Assembly: GCF_019455385.1 (NCBI RefSeq) | Contig: NZ_JACOFR010000005.1 | Location: forward strand, 62,001-126,000 | DNA: 64,000 nucleotides | Source of the DNA: Bradyrhizobium sp. BR 10289 | GTDB lineage: Bacteria; Pseudomonadota; Alphaproteobacteria; Rhizobiales; Xanthobacteraceae | Reading direction: 5' to 3' | Shown: positions 50,419 through 59,777 of the stretch, piece after piece | Numbering within the stretch: position 1 is the first letter of the stretch | Layout: each line of letters begins with the position of its first letter | Translations under genes and position numbers: made by a program | The notes under the pieces: generated by a model | The model's input: only the letters and a program-made list of their open reading frames with translations | Told to the model about the DNA's origin: nothing | Databases searched by the model: none

Positions 50419-52547
50419 GATGCAAGCTCCATGGCTGCGATGATCTTGTCGCGCGTGAAGGGCAGGTCTCGCACGCGAACGCCGAGGCAATCATAGATCG
50501 CATTCGCGATCGCAGCCGTCACCGGCCCGTGCGCGGCCTCGCCGGCACCGACCGGTTCGATCTCCGGCCGCTGGATGATCTCGACATCTACCGCCGGCAC
50601 CTCGCTGAACCTCAGGATCGGATAGTCCGTCCAGGACGTCGACGTAATGTGGGTTCGGTCGAAGCGGACGCGCTCCTTCAGCACCCAGCTCGTCGCCTGG
50701 ATCGCGCCGCCCTCGATCTGATTGATGACGCCGTCCGGATTGATGACCTCGCCGACATCGACCGCGAGCGTCAGCCGCCTGACTCGGATGTCGTCTGCAC
50801 CTTCGATCTCCGCGATCGCGGCACAATAGGCGCCCGTATTCTTGTAGCGGGCAAAGCCGACGCCGTGACCGATGCCGGCTCGTTTCTCCGGCTTCCACGC
50901 TGCGCGCCGCGCCGCGGTGCGGATGATGTCCTTCGCGCGCTCGTCGCGCAGGTGACGCAGGCGAAACGCGACCGGGTCCTCGCCGCGCAGGGTCGCGATC
51001 TCGTCGAGCATGGACTCGATCGCGAACACATTGCCTTGTCCTCCCAAGGTCCGCAGCGCCGAGGTGCGGACCGGCATAGTCAGCAGCCGGTGGCTCGTGA
51101 TCGCCCAGGCCGGCAGGTCATAAAGCGGAACGGAGTTGCGGTCGCCGCCGCCGCCATTGGCGGCCGGCGGGTTGGTCGAGATCATGCGCGGGTAGGGGTT
51201 CTCGATCTCGCTTGCCGCAAGCAGCGCGGGCTGGGCCGCACGCCCGGGCCGCGCCGCGTGGCCGTTGCTCCAGATCACATGGCGCCAGCCGACGATCTCG
51301 TCGTCCGCATCCAGATCGGCCTCGATCTCGATCGCCATGGCGGCGCCGAACGGTGCGTGGGACATCTCGTCGTGGCGCGACCACTGCACCCGCACCGGAC
51401 GGCCGCCGGCTCCTTTCGCCAGCAGCGCGGCATCGAGCGCGACGTCATCGGCCGCATTGTGCCCATAGCAACCGGCGCCCTCCATGTGCTCGACGACGAT
51501 GTTTTCGGCCGGAAGCTTCAGCACGATCGCGAGATCTGCGCGCAGCAGGTAGACGCCCTGGCTGTGCGTCCAGACATGGACACGATCACCGGTCCATTGT
51601 GCGATCGCACAGGACGGCGCGATCGAGGCATGGGCGATGTAAGGGCGCGTATATTGTCGCCGCAGGGTTTTGACCGGTTTGTGCGTTGTCGCTGCGGCCT
51701 TGGTGTCAATGACGGTCGTTTCGACAGGCTGGCTCTTCAGGAAGCCGGCGAGATCATCTTCATCAGGCAGGGGCTGGCCCGCCGACCAATGCGCGCCCTT
51801 GCGCAAAGTCTTTAATGCGGCTTTCGCCGCTGCCTCGCTGTCAGCGACCACGCCGGCAAAGCCGCCATCGCGAATGATCGCGATGAGCCCAGGAATGGCG
51901 CGCGTGGCATCTTGGTCGAGCGCCGTCAGCCTCCCGCCCGGAACGTCCGGCCGCAGCACGCGTCCATGCACCAGCCCTGGCAGTGCAAGGTCGTGGATGA
52001 AACGTGGCCGTGCGAATACCTTGTCGGGAATATCGACCCGCTGGGCCGAATGTCCGGCGACGGCGCGCTCGGCAATGCTCTTCGCGATTGCGCCTATGGT
52101 GGCGTCGTGGTCGAGCGAGACATCGCCGGCCAGCTCCCAATAGCTGGTCCTGACATTGCCGGGACCCGAGATCTCGCCGTCATCGATATTAAGTAATGCC
52201 GCATCGACACCGAGACGCTCCGATGCAGCAGCCAGGAAGCGCTGGCGCACCTCGGCACAGGCGTGCCGCAGCGCGCGGCCGGATTGCTGGATCGACAGGC
52301 TGCCCGAGGTGACGCCTTCATTCGGGCTTATCGCGGTCGAGGCGCGGATCATCTCGATCCGGCCAACATCGACATCCAGCTCGTCCGCGGCGATCTGGGC
52401 CAGGGCCGTGACGATGCCCTGGCCGATCTCGACCTTGCCGGGTGAGATCGCCACGCGGCCTTCGCCGGTGAATGTCACCCAGGACGAGAGCCGTGGATTG
52501 GCCGCCAGGCTGGCCGGCAGTTGCGGGGCAGGGGATGGCGCGCTCAT
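50415..52547 (-). CDS. Molybdenum hydroxylase large subunit (xanthine dehydrogenase / isoquinoline oxidoreductase family)
   Basis: 710 residues. N-terminal GRVAISPGKVEIGQGIVTAL, a molybdopterin domain (HMEGAGCYGHNAADDVALDA-type EGAGCYGHNAADDVALDAAL) and the catalytic glutamate in EPVGAGEAAHGPVT (E670). Members hydroxylate aromatic N-heterocycles (isoquinoline, nicotinate) at a ring carbon, using water. There is no C-terminal cytochrome c as in NicB; electrons may go to another acceptor. It overlaps the small-subunit gene by 4 bases. Confidence 0.88.
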   Translation of the reverse strand: MSAPSPAPQLPASLAANPRLSSWVTFTGEGRVAISPGKVEIGQGIVTALAQIAADELDVDVGRIEMIRASTAISPNEGVTSGSLSIQQSGRALRHACAEVRQRFLAAASERLGVDAALLNIDDGEISGPGNVRTSYWELAGDVSLDHDATIGAIAKSIAERAVAGHSAQRVDIPDKVFARPRFIHDLALPGLVHGRVLRPDVPGGRLTALDQDATRAIPGLIAIIRDGGFAGVVADSEAAAKAALKTLRKGAHWSAGQPLPDEDDLAGFLKSQPVETTVIDTKAAATTHKPVKTLRRQYTRPYIAHASIAPSCAIAQWTGDRVHVWTHSQGVYLLRADLAIVLKLPAENIVVEHMEGAGCYGHNAADDVALDAALLAKGAGGRPVRVQWSRHDEMSHAPFGAAMAIEIEADLDADDEIVGWRHVIWSNGHAARPGRAAQPALLAASEIENPYPRMISTNPPAANGGGGDRNSVPLYDLPAWAITSHRLLTMPVRTSALRTLGGQGNVFAIESMLDEIATLRGEDPVAFRLRHLRDERAKDIIRTAARRAAWKPEKRAGIGHGVGFARYKNTGAYCAAIAEIEGADDIRVRRLTLAVDVGEVINPDGVINQIEGGAIQATSWVLKERVRFDRTHITSTSWTDYPILRFSEVPAVDVEIIQRPEIEPVGAGEAAHGPVTAAIANAIYDCLGVRVRDLPFTRDKIIAAMELAS

Positions 52548-53014
52548 GATGCCGCCATCTCCGAGGCTGCCCGCAGCACGGCGCGCACCATGCGGTTGTG
52601 CGATCCGCAGCGGCAGAGATTGCGATCGAGCGCCGTTCTGACCTCAGCCTCCGTCGGCGAGAGATTGTGCTTCAGCAGCGCCGCCGCGCTGATCAAAATC
52701 CCGGAGACGCAATAGCCGCATTGCATCGCCTGCTCGGAGATGAAGGCGCGTTGCAGCGGGTGCGGCGCGTCCGCCGTGCCGAGGCCCTCGACCGTGACGA
52801 CATCCTTGTCTGCCACCGACCACATCGGCATGTCGCAGGACGTCATCGCGCGGCCATCGACCATGACGTGGCAGGCCCCGCATTCACCGGCTCCGCAGCC
52901 GAAATGCGCACTGGTGACGCCGAGCCGGCCGCGCAGCACGTCGAGCAGCGTTCGATCGGGATCGATGTCGACGGCCATCGCCGTTCCGTTCAACTGGAAT
53001 TCAATCACAGACAT
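52544..53014 (-). CDS. [2Fe-2S] small subunit of molybdenum hydroxylase
   Basis: 156 residues with the two [2Fe-2S] cluster motifs: GCGAGECGACHVMVD and a partner cysteine (MTSC) for the plant-type cluster, and QCGYCVSGILI with RNLCRCGSH for the second. This is the NicA/IorA/CoxS-type subunit, which carries electrons from the Mo site. It precedes the large subunit in the operon. A Bug-type solute receptor is 15 bases upstream. Confidence 0.92.
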   Translation of the reverse strand: MSVIEFQLNGTAMAVDIDPDRTLLDVLRGRLGVTSAHFGCGAGECGACHVMVDGRAMTSCDMPMWSVADKDVVTVEGLGTADAPHPLQRAFISEQAMQCGYCVSGILISAAALLKHNLSPTEAEVRTALDRNLCRCGSHNRMVRAVLRAASEMAAS

Positions 53015-53029
53015 TCTCGATCCGCAGCC

Positions 53030-54004
53030 TTACGACTTGTCGAACTTCTTGACGACGTCGGCCCATTTCTCGATGTCGCCGCGCAGGAACTTTTCGAACT
53101 CCTCCGGCGTCATCGACATGGGCACGGCACCCTGTTCGGTCCAGAGCTTGACGATGTCGGGCCGCTTCACCATTGCGTTCACGGCGGCATTGAGCTTGTC
53201 GATGATGGGCTTCGGCGTGCCCGCCGGCGCCATCAGGCCGAGCCAGATCGTCGCCTCATAGCCGGCGACACCGGCTTCACTCGCGGTCGGCACCTTCGGC
53301 AGCACCGCGGAGCGCTGCTTGCCGGTGGTCGCGAGCGCACGGACCTGGTTCTCGCCGATGTTCGGCGCCATTGCCGGGACGGCATCGATCATCATCTGCA
53401 CCTGCCCGCCGATCACGCCGCTGCGCGCCTCGCCGCTGTTGCGGTAGGGCACATGGACCACGTCGATGCCGGCCATGGCTTTGAACAGCTCGCCGGCCAT
53501 GTGATAGGGCGTGCCCTGGCCGGAGGAGGCGTAGTTCAGCTTGCCCGGCTGCGCTTTGGCGAGTGCGATGAAGTCCGCCAGCGTCGTCGCCTGGATTTGC
53601 GGGTTCACCACGATGACGAGATCGGAATAGTTGACCGGTGCGATCGGCGCAAGGTCACGCATCAGCTCGTATTTGCGCTTGTCAGGTGTCAGCAGCGATT
53701 CGTTCGCGGTCTGGGTGTTGGACATCATCAGCAGCGTGTAGCCGTCGGCCGGCGATTTCGCCGCCTCCACCGTGCCGATGACGCCGCCCGCACCGGTGCG
53801 GTTCTCGATCACGAAGGGCTGGCCAAAGCTGTCCTGGAGCACGTTGCCGATTAGCCGGGCCGCGACATCGGCCGGCCCCCCGGCGCCGAAGGGGACGACG
53901 ATCCGGACCGCGTGGTTGGGATAGTCTTGCGCAAGGGAGGGGGCCGCGGAGACTGCGGCAAGCACGCCGGCGGCCAGCGCCGGCATAAGACGTCGGGCTA
54001 CCAT
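53030..54004 (-). CDS. Bug family (TctC-like) tripartite tricarboxylate receptor
   Basis: 324 residues from the ATG at 54004 with a signal peptide (LMPALAAGVLAAVSAAPSLA). Then YPNHAVRIVVPFGAGGPADV, the Bug fold opening, and TGAGGVIGTVEAAKSPADGY and GVAGYEATIWLGLMAPAGTP. It binds a carboxylate or aromatic acid; TctA/B permeases are absent from the window. As the first gene of the operon it may deliver or sense the substrate of the molybdenum hydroxylase. Confidence 0.88.
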   Translation of the reverse strand: MVARRLMPALAAGVLAAVSAAPSLAQDYPNHAVRIVVPFGAGGPADVAARLIGNVLQDSFGQPFVIENRTGAGGVIGTVEAAKSPADGYTLLMMSNTQTANESLLTPDKRKYELMRDLAPIAPVNYSDLVIVVNPQIQATTLADFIALAKAQPGKLNYASSGQGTPYHMAGELFKAMAGIDVVHVPYRNSGEARSGVIGGQVQMMIDAVPAMAPNIGENQVRALATTGKQRSAVLPKVPTASEAGVAGYEATIWLGLMAPAGTPKPIIDKLNAAVNAMVKRPDIVKLWTEQGAVPMSMTPEEFEKFLRGDIEKWADVVKKFDKS

Positions 54005-54237
54005 GCCCACCTCCCTGATGTCGTTTTGTTGGCCGGCACTGTAACGGCAGGGGAGGCGGACTGTCGACGCCTCACAAAACCGGCCATCGCCGGAATATCC
54101 GGCGGCCTTCGGTGTGATCCCGCCCGATTTTGCGGTCGCGGCAGGAACCGGCCGCGCATGCGCCTTGAGCAATTCGCATGGGAAATGCCGGCAAAATGCT
54201 CTCGGCGGGCTGGTATTTTGGTGTTACGAACTGGGAC

Positions 54238-56370
54238 ATGAACCAGCACGCCAAGTTCGAAAACAAGATCGAAAACAAGATCGAAATTCGCCATTCGACC
54301 TGTCCGCATGATTGCCCGTCGGCCTGCGCGCTCGATATCGAGGTGGTCGAGGGACGCAGCATCGGACGCGTCCGCGGTTCGAAGAAGCAGACCTATACGG
54401 CCGGCGTCGTCTGCGCCAAGGTCGCGCGCTATGCCGAGCGTATCCATCATCCTGAAAGGCTGATGTATCCGCTGCGCCGGACCGGTGCGAAGGGCTCCGG
54501 GCAGTTCGCGCGGATTTCCTGGGACGAGGCGCTCGACGAGATCGGACACCGCTTCAATCAGGCCGAGCGCGAGTTCGGCGCCGAATCGATCTGGCCTTAC
54601 TACTACGCCGGCACGATGGGCCTCGTGATGCGCGACGGGCTCAACCGTCTGACGCATGTGAAGAAATATTCGCGCTTCTATCAGACCATCTGCGCCAATG
54701 TCGCGCGCATCGGATTTGCGATCGGTACCGGCAAGATTGCCGGCGTCGACCCGCGCGAGATGGCGCTGTCCGACCTCGTGGTGATCTGGGGCACCAATCC
54801 CGTCAACACCCAGGTCAACGTGATGACGCACGCCGCACGCGCTCGTAAGGAGCGCGGTGCCAGAATCGCGGCGGTCGATATCTACGACAACGAGACCATG
54901 AAGCAGGCTGACATCAAGATCCTGCTGCGGCCCGGCACCGACGGCGCCTTTGCCTGCGGCGTGATGCATGTCCTGTTCCGCGACGGCTACGCTGACCGCG
55001 CCTACATGGACAAGTACACCGACTGCCCCGCCGAGCTCGAGGCGCATCTGAAGACGCGGACGCCGGAATGGGCCTCCGCGATCTCTGGCGTGCCGGTCGC
55101 GGAGATCGAGGCGTTCGCGAAACTGGTCGGCGAGACGCAGCGGACCTTCTTCCGCCTCGGCTATGGCTTCACCCGGTCGCGCAATGGCGCGACGCAGATG
55201 CACGCGGCGCTCTGCATTCCCGCGGTGACCGGCGCCTGGCAATATGAAGGCGGCGGCGCCTTCTTCAACAATTACGCGCTCTGGCATTTCAACGAATCCA
55301 TCATCGAAGCCCACGACGCGATCGATACGACGACGCGCGCGCTCGACCAGTCGCAGATCGGCCGGATCCTCACCGGCGATGCCGAGGCCCTGCTCGGCAA
55401 GGGCCCGGTCAAGGCGATGCTGATCCAGAACACCAACCCGATGACGGTGGCGCCGGAGCAGGCACTGGTCCGCCAGGGTTTTGCCCGCGAGGACCTGTTC
55501 GTCGCGGTGCATGAGCAGTTCATGACCGAGACGGCGCTGATGGCCGACATCGTGCTGCCGGCAACCATGTTCATGGAGCACGACGATCTCTATTACGGGG
55601 GCGGTCACCAGCACATCTCGGTCGGGCCAAAGCTGATCGACCCGCCCGGCGAATGCCGCTCCAACCACCAGGTCTTGCAGGCGCTCGCGCCGCGGCTTGA
55701 CGCGACGCATCGCGGTTTTGAGATGACGCCGCGCGAATTGATCGACGCAACGCTGAAGCTGAGCGATCACGGCGACATCGCCGGCCTCGAAGCCGATATC
55801 TGGCGTGATCTGCAACCGGACTTCCGCACTTCGCATTATCTCGACGGCTTTGCCCATGCCGACAGGAAATTCCACTTTAAGGCGGATTGGGCGCATCCGC
55901 CGTTCGGCCGGACGATGGGCGATTTCGACAAGATGCCTGATCTGCCCGACCATTGGGCTGTCATCGAGCACACCGACCAGGCTCATCCGTTCCGCCTCGC
56001 CACCAGCCCCTCGCGCAGCTTCCTCAATACCACCTTCAACGAGACGCCGTCCTCGCAGGCGCGCGAAGGCAAGGCGAGCGTGATGATCCACCCGCTGGAT
56101 GCGGCGGCACTCGAGATCGCCGATGGTGATGCGGTGACGCTCGGCAATGCCAGGGGCGAGACCACGCTGGTGGCCGCGCTTTTCGAGGGCGTGCGGCGCG
56201 GCGTGCTGATCGCGGAGTCGGTGCACCCCAACAAAAATCATATCGGCGGCCGCGGCATCAACACCCTGACCGGCGCCGACACGATCGCGCCGATCGGAGG
56301 CGCTGCGTTCCACGACAACAAGGTCTGGATCCGGAAAGCAGCTTTGGCTTCAGGCGCGCTCGCGCGCTGA
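54238..56370 (+). CDS. Molybdopterin oxidoreductase (formate dehydrogenase/DMSO reductase family)
   Basis: 710 residues from the ATG at 54238 (ATG at 54178 is an alternative). N-terminal [4Fe-4S] motif CPHDCPSAC with a later cysteine in GVVCAK; a molybdopterin domain (VVIWGTNPVNTQVNVMTHAA; YQTICANVARIGFAIGTGKI) and a C-terminal dinucleotide-binding domain (RLATSPSRSFLNTTFNE). NENKIE-type residues at the N-terminus are two near-identical 12-base units (~54260-54283). Substrate and partner subunits are unknown; no other subunit genes flank it. Confidence 0.85.
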   Translation: MNQHAKFENKIENKIEIRHSTCPHDCPSACALDIEVVEGRSIGRVRGSKKQTYTAGVVCAKVARYAERIHHPERLMYPLRRTGAKGSGQFARISWDEALDEIGHRFNQAEREFGAESIWPYYYAGTMGLVMRDGLNRLTHVKKYSRFYQTICANVARIGFAIGTGKIAGVDPREMALSDLVVIWGTNPVNTQVNVMTHAARARKERGARIAAVDIYDNETMKQADIKILLRPGTDGAFACGVMHVLFRDGYADRAYMDKYTDCPAELEAHLKTRTPEWASAISGVPVAEIEAFAKLVGETQRTFFRLGYGFTRSRNGATQMHAALCIPAVTGAWQYEGGGAFFNNYALWHFNESIIEAHDAIDTTTRALDQSQIGRILTGDAEALLGKGPVKAMLIQNTNPMTVAPEQALVRQGFAREDLFVAVHEQFMTETALMADIVLPATMFMEHDDLYYGGGHQHISVGPKLIDPPGECRSNHQVLQALAPRLDATHRGFEMTPRELIDATLKLSDHGDIAGLEADIWRDLQPDFRTSHYLDGFAHADRKFHFKADWAHPPFGRTMGDFDKMPDLPDHWAVIEHTDQAHPFRLATSPSRSFLNTTFNETPSSQAREGKASVMIHPLDAAALEIADGDAVTLGNARGETTLVAALFEGVRRGVLIAESVHPNKNHIGGRGINTLTGADTIAPIGGAAFHDNKVWIRKAALASGALAR

Positions 56371-56487
56371 CTTCCTGCCAATTTGTGTCGAGGCGCTAAA
56401 GCGGCACGACCTTACAGATTGCCCTTGCACCCGTCGTTCGAGCTGCCGCAAATGGTTGCCAAACGGGAGCAAGGAAGCGAGCGTGCC

Positions 56488-57270
56488 ATGACCGACACTA
56501 CAGCCGTCATCACCGAAAAGCGCGGGCAGGCGTTCTGGATCACCATCAACCGGCCGGAGAAGCGCAACGCGCTGAACGGCGACGTCATTGCCGGCATCAC
56601 CAAGGGCTACCGCGACGCGCATGACGACAAGGATGTCCGTGTCATCGTGCTGACGGGGGCGGGCGACAAGGCGTTCTGCGCCGGCGCCGATTTACAGAAT
56701 TCCGGCGCGGCCTTCGCGATGGATCATTCCAAGCCGAATGTCGACTATGCCGACCTGCTGCGCCTGTCGCAGAACGCGACCAAGCCGGCGATCGCGCGGA
56801 TGGGCGGCGCCTGCATGGCCGGCGGCATGGGCCTGCTCTGCATGACCGACATGGCTGTCGCGGCCGATCACGTCATCTTCGGCCTGCCGGAGGTGAAGGT
56901 CGGCGTGTTCCCGATGCAGGTGCTGAGCCTGTTGCAGTCCATCGCGCCGCCGCGCCTCGTCAACGAATGGGCGCTCACCGGCGAGCCGTTCGACGCGAAG
57001 GCCGCGCAGGCTGCGGGTCTGCTCAACTACGTCGTGCCCACGGCCGAACTCGACGCCAAGGTCGACTGGCTGATCGGCCGCATCGTTGACAAATCCCCGA
57101 CCGCGATCCGCCGCGGCAAATACGCCATGCGCGCCATCGCCTCGATGTCGTTCGACGAGAGCATCGCCTATACGGAGAGCCAGATCGCACTGCTGGCGAT
57201 GACTGAGGATGCGAAGGAGGGGCTGAAGGCGTTCAGCGAGAAGCGCAAGCCGGTCTGGACGGGAAAGTAG
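56488..57270 (+). CDS. Enoyl-CoA hydratase/isomerase family protein
   Basis: 260 residues from the ATG at 56488 (AAGGAAG upstream). QAFWITINRPEKRNALNGDV, oxyanion-hole KAFCAGADLQ and RMGGACMAGGMGLLCMTDMA, and FGLPEVKVGVFPMQVLSLLQ, with glutamates near residues ~115 and ~135 in place. Typical crotonase, probably acting on an enoyl-CoA of a catabolic route. It is followed by the integrase region. Confidence 0.9.
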   Translation: MTDTTAVITEKRGQAFWITINRPEKRNALNGDVIAGITKGYRDAHDDKDVRVIVLTGAGDKAFCAGADLQNSGAAFAMDHSKPNVDYADLLRLSQNATKPAIARMGGACMAGGMGLLCMTDMAVAADHVIFGLPEVKVGVFPMQVLSLLQSIAPPRLVNEWALTGEPFDAKAAQAAGLLNYVVPTAELDAKVDWLIGRIVDKSPTAIRRGKYAMRAIASMSFDESIAYTESQIALLAMTEDAKEGLKAFSEKRKPVWTGK

Positions 57271-57316
57271 GTTAGGATTTCATCGCGAGCGGGTAGTCTG
57301 AGTCCAGCGACGCGCG

Positions 57317-58612
57317 CTAATCAGAGGGAAGGTTGGCATTTAATCGAACAAGAAGTGATCTTATCCGTTCCTGGCGGCGCTTCTTTGTGGCTGTGATCAA
57401 CTGCTTGCCGGTACGTTTGGCGTAGGTTGGTAGTTGGCGGCTCGATCGATGTCGACCCGCAGCGCGCAACTCCGCGTCCGTGAGGTCGCTGTCGGCGCCT
57501 TCCGTGAATCCCCCGTGCCGGAACGACGCAAACGAAAGTTCCTTGCGAAGGCCAGCTTCCGAAATTATCTCCTTTACCACGCTACGCAGATAACGCAGGT
57601 CCTTGCGTGGGGTAATCCATGGAAGCGGGGTTGCTGACCGGCGATGCGCGTGGTCACGTCGAAAGACCAGGCCCGGGGTAGAATCCTTCGAGATTTCGTC
57701 CAGCTCAGTCATCAGTTCAGGAAATAGAGGGACTCCAGCTTCGTCGAACAACGGCCACCAGGCTTCCTCTCCATTCTTTGGGTGCACGATCCTGACGCTG
57801 TTTGGCCGTTCGCTCGGGCGATAGTGCGAAATGTCGAAGGCACCGAACACGTGCTGTTCGCGCTGTAACCATTCCCACGCCAGCAGAGCGGCAGTTCCGA
57901 TTGACCGGTAATCAAGCTTCCTTGCGGCAGCTCGGAAGGCGACAAGTTCATCCCAAGTAGCCGTGGGTGTCGGCCGTATCGGTCGCCCAGGCGCACGAGA
58001 CCTTAGTCCCATGCGCGAAAATGGATTGCTGGCAGGTACGATCTTTTCTTGGGCACGTTGGCCAACGAACCAGGCGCGCCGGCAGCATGCCATAGCCATA
58101 TTGGCATAGCGGCGACGCTCCCGGACGATCACGTCTCCATCGCTGCTGACTTTTGAAGTAACTAGCAGCTTCCCATAAACTGCGTCTACGAAGGCTTTCG
58201 TGAAATCGGACAGTTTCTTTGATCCCGCCCGATTTCCGTCCTTCAACTCATGACTGGCGAAGAGCTCGAGACTCCTCCTGTACAAGCGTTGGGTGTTGCT
58301 GTCGAGTTCTGCCCACTTCTGATGAGCTTGGAAGACTCCGACTAGCCAATCGAACGTGCCCGGTTCGGGAGAGACGGGGATTATGTCACTTAGTCCTTGC
58401 GATCGCCAACTCTCGAATGCGGGTAAGAGGACCTGCTCGACCCGCTCGACGGCATTGGCATAGTCGCTCCCTAAAGGTTCGGGCCTCAATTCGCAGCCCT
58501 GCCGACGAGCCCAGCTTGGCGGTGAGAAATAATAAGCAACTGTATTGTTCGTCAGCAGCTTTTGCCGACAGTATCGAGGAAGCCTAGGCTCAACCGATAT
58601 CATACCAGACAT
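57317..58612 (-). CDS. Tyrosine recombinase / phage-type integrase
   Basis: About 431 residues from the ATG at 58612 (58603 also possible). A helical core-binding region precedes the catalytic domain, whose remnants can be traced: Arg in WEWLQREQHVFGAF, Lys in VRIVHPKNGEEAW, the H-x-x-R box seen as SFASFRHGGFTE (R-H-G-G), and a Tyr in RQLPTYAKRT. The HxxR is replaced by RHGG, so catalysis is uncertain. It starts inside the AlpA-like gene end (overlap 13 bases). Its low-GC island location marks the edge of an integrated element. Confidence 0.75.
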   Translation of the reverse strand: MSGMISVEPRLPRYCRQKLLTNNTVAYYFSPPSWARRQGCELRPEPLGSDYANAVERVEQVLLPAFESWRSQGLSDIIPVSPEPGTFDWLVGVFQAHQKWAELDSNTQRLYRRSLELFASHELKDGNRAGSKKLSDFTKAFVDAVYGKLLVTSKVSSDGDVIVRERRRYANMAMACCRRAWFVGQRAQEKIVPASNPFSRMGLRSRAPGRPIRPTPTATWDELVAFRAAARKLDYRSIGTAALLAWEWLQREQHVFGAFDISHYRPSERPNSVRIVHPKNGEEAWWPLFDEAGVPLFPELMTELDEISKDSTPGLVFRRDHAHRRSATPLPWITPRKDLRYLRSVVKEIISEAGLRKELSFASFRHGGFTEGADSDLTDAELRAAGRHRSSRQLPTYAKRTGKQLITATKKRRQERIRSLLVRLNANLPSD

Positions 58613-58818
58613 AAAAGATCCTCCTGTTCCTTTGTTTCCCTTCTTCGAGGTGGCGCTGCGAACTGATCCATTATCGCCTTCGACCAAACCGGCTGCCGTA
58701 GCCTTCCTGTTCTGCGACAGCTGACCGGCGGGGGGGCGTCGCCGCGGCAGATCGCGCGGCCCAGTTCAGCTGTGTCGTCAAAGTCTAGGTAGGCAGCCGC
58801 CAGGTCTGCTCTCATCAT
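58600..58818 (-). CDS. AlpA/excisionase-like small DNA-binding protein
   Basis: 72 residues from the ATG at 58818. RADLAAAYLDFDDTAELGRA, then GDAPPPVSCRRTGRLRQPVW, resembles the winged helix-turn-helix of AlpA/excisionase proteins that accompany integrases (AAAYL-x-x-PPP-R-x-W pattern). Its 3' end overlaps the integrase start, suggesting one operon. It is shorter than many such proteins but has the key pattern. The sequence upstream to 58980 in the same frame looks non-coding. Confidence 0.55.
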   Translation of the reverse strand: MMRADLAAAYLDFDDTAELGRAICRGDAPPPVSCRRTGRLRQPVWSKAIMDQFAAPPRRRETKEQEDLLCLV

Positions 58819-59402
58819 TGCAGGCCAACTTCCAGCAGGTGGGTAGCGAGCAGGCAGTGGAGTACGCGGCGAGAGTGGGCGGCCTGATCTCATTGATAGT
58901 ACCCGCAGCTGAATTCGACGAACCACGACATTCAATTGGAAAGGTCCAAACTGATCTCTCCGGGCGTCGTGATCGATCAACGGGAGTTGCAGTCGATCAC
59001 AAAAGGGAGTGTTACAATTGAATATTTTGCTTCTCTACTGCGCAGTGCGGTCTGGCGGAGATAGGTTAGATTAGCGCAATAAAGAGAAGGCTTGGCGTGC
59101 TGTTATGAGGGTAGCCATTCTGATCGGCGAACATCCTGCAGGGGAAATGCTTCAGTGTTTCCGTTCTCGGTCGTCGTCGTGGAGCCACTAACAGGCAGTC
59201 AACTGCTCTAGATGAATCATCAATAGCCCTTCCGATAAATTCACAGCAAACTTGCACAGAACTGATCCGATCGTTATCAGGTGTCGGAATGTTTGTCGTG
59301 CGTTACCAGACTGGCTCTGTTGAACGCAGCGCAAATTCGGACATTTGGTGGGCTGCCCTCCCATCGACTAACCGGTCATGCCTCGCCGCCTCGTTGCGTG
59401 TG
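58819..59402. other. Gene-poor spacer in the integrated element
   Basis: No convincing gene is seen in ~580 bases: short ORFs on both strands have no recognisable composition, and the base composition is lower in GC than flanking chromosome. No terminator or tRNA was recognised. Confidence 0.5.
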
Positions 59403-59775
59403 CTAGCCGTCAACTACGCAGCGATGCTCCGGGCCCAGCCAGCGCGTCCAATGCTTCGACTTCACGTTTCGGATGTTGGTGGTGCCGCTGTCCGGCTCAT
59501 CCGCCGCAGCTCCTTGAAATCTCGACTGTCTTACCTTTTGTCTGCAGCTTTTCCGCGCGTTTCTTCGTCGCGTCCATGAGCGCCTTCGACGACGAGGGCA
59601 TACCCCACCGCGCGGTCGCGAGCTCTCGAGCATTGGCGCCATTGCGCACGATCGGAGCCTTGTAGTCGGGGAAGACGCCAGGCATGGGCGCGAGATTGCC
59701 CACGTAACGATTGACGACGCGGAACAGCTCGCTGATCGCCGCCTGGTTGGCGGTGATGCTATAGAGATTGCACAT
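59403..59775 (-). pseudogene. SRAP (YedK/HMCES-like) gene, frameshifted and truncated
   Basis: Starts MCNLYSITANQAAISELFRV with catalytic Cys2 and continues NRYVGNLAPMPGVFPDYKAP, RWGMPSSSKALMDATKKRAE, all SRAP-family. After TVEI the frame is lost: an extra 2 bases near 59530 and a missing base ~25 bases later, so the original frame hits a stop at 59497. The downstream frame still reads DSGTTNIRNVKSKHWTRWLG then PEHRC before stopping at 59403, well short of the usual ~200 residues. SRAP proteins act on abasic-site DNA; this copy is probably dead. Confidence 0.8.
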
Positions 59776-59777
59776 CG

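Noticed and set aside
53998..56313. 771-residue minus-strand ORF antisense to the molybdopterin oxidoreductase
   Set aside because: Shadow of the GC-rich real gene, no family features.
59289..59665. Plus-strand ORFs over the SRAP pseudogene
   Set aside because: Antisense to recognisable SRAP sequence; Ser/Arg-rich shadow.
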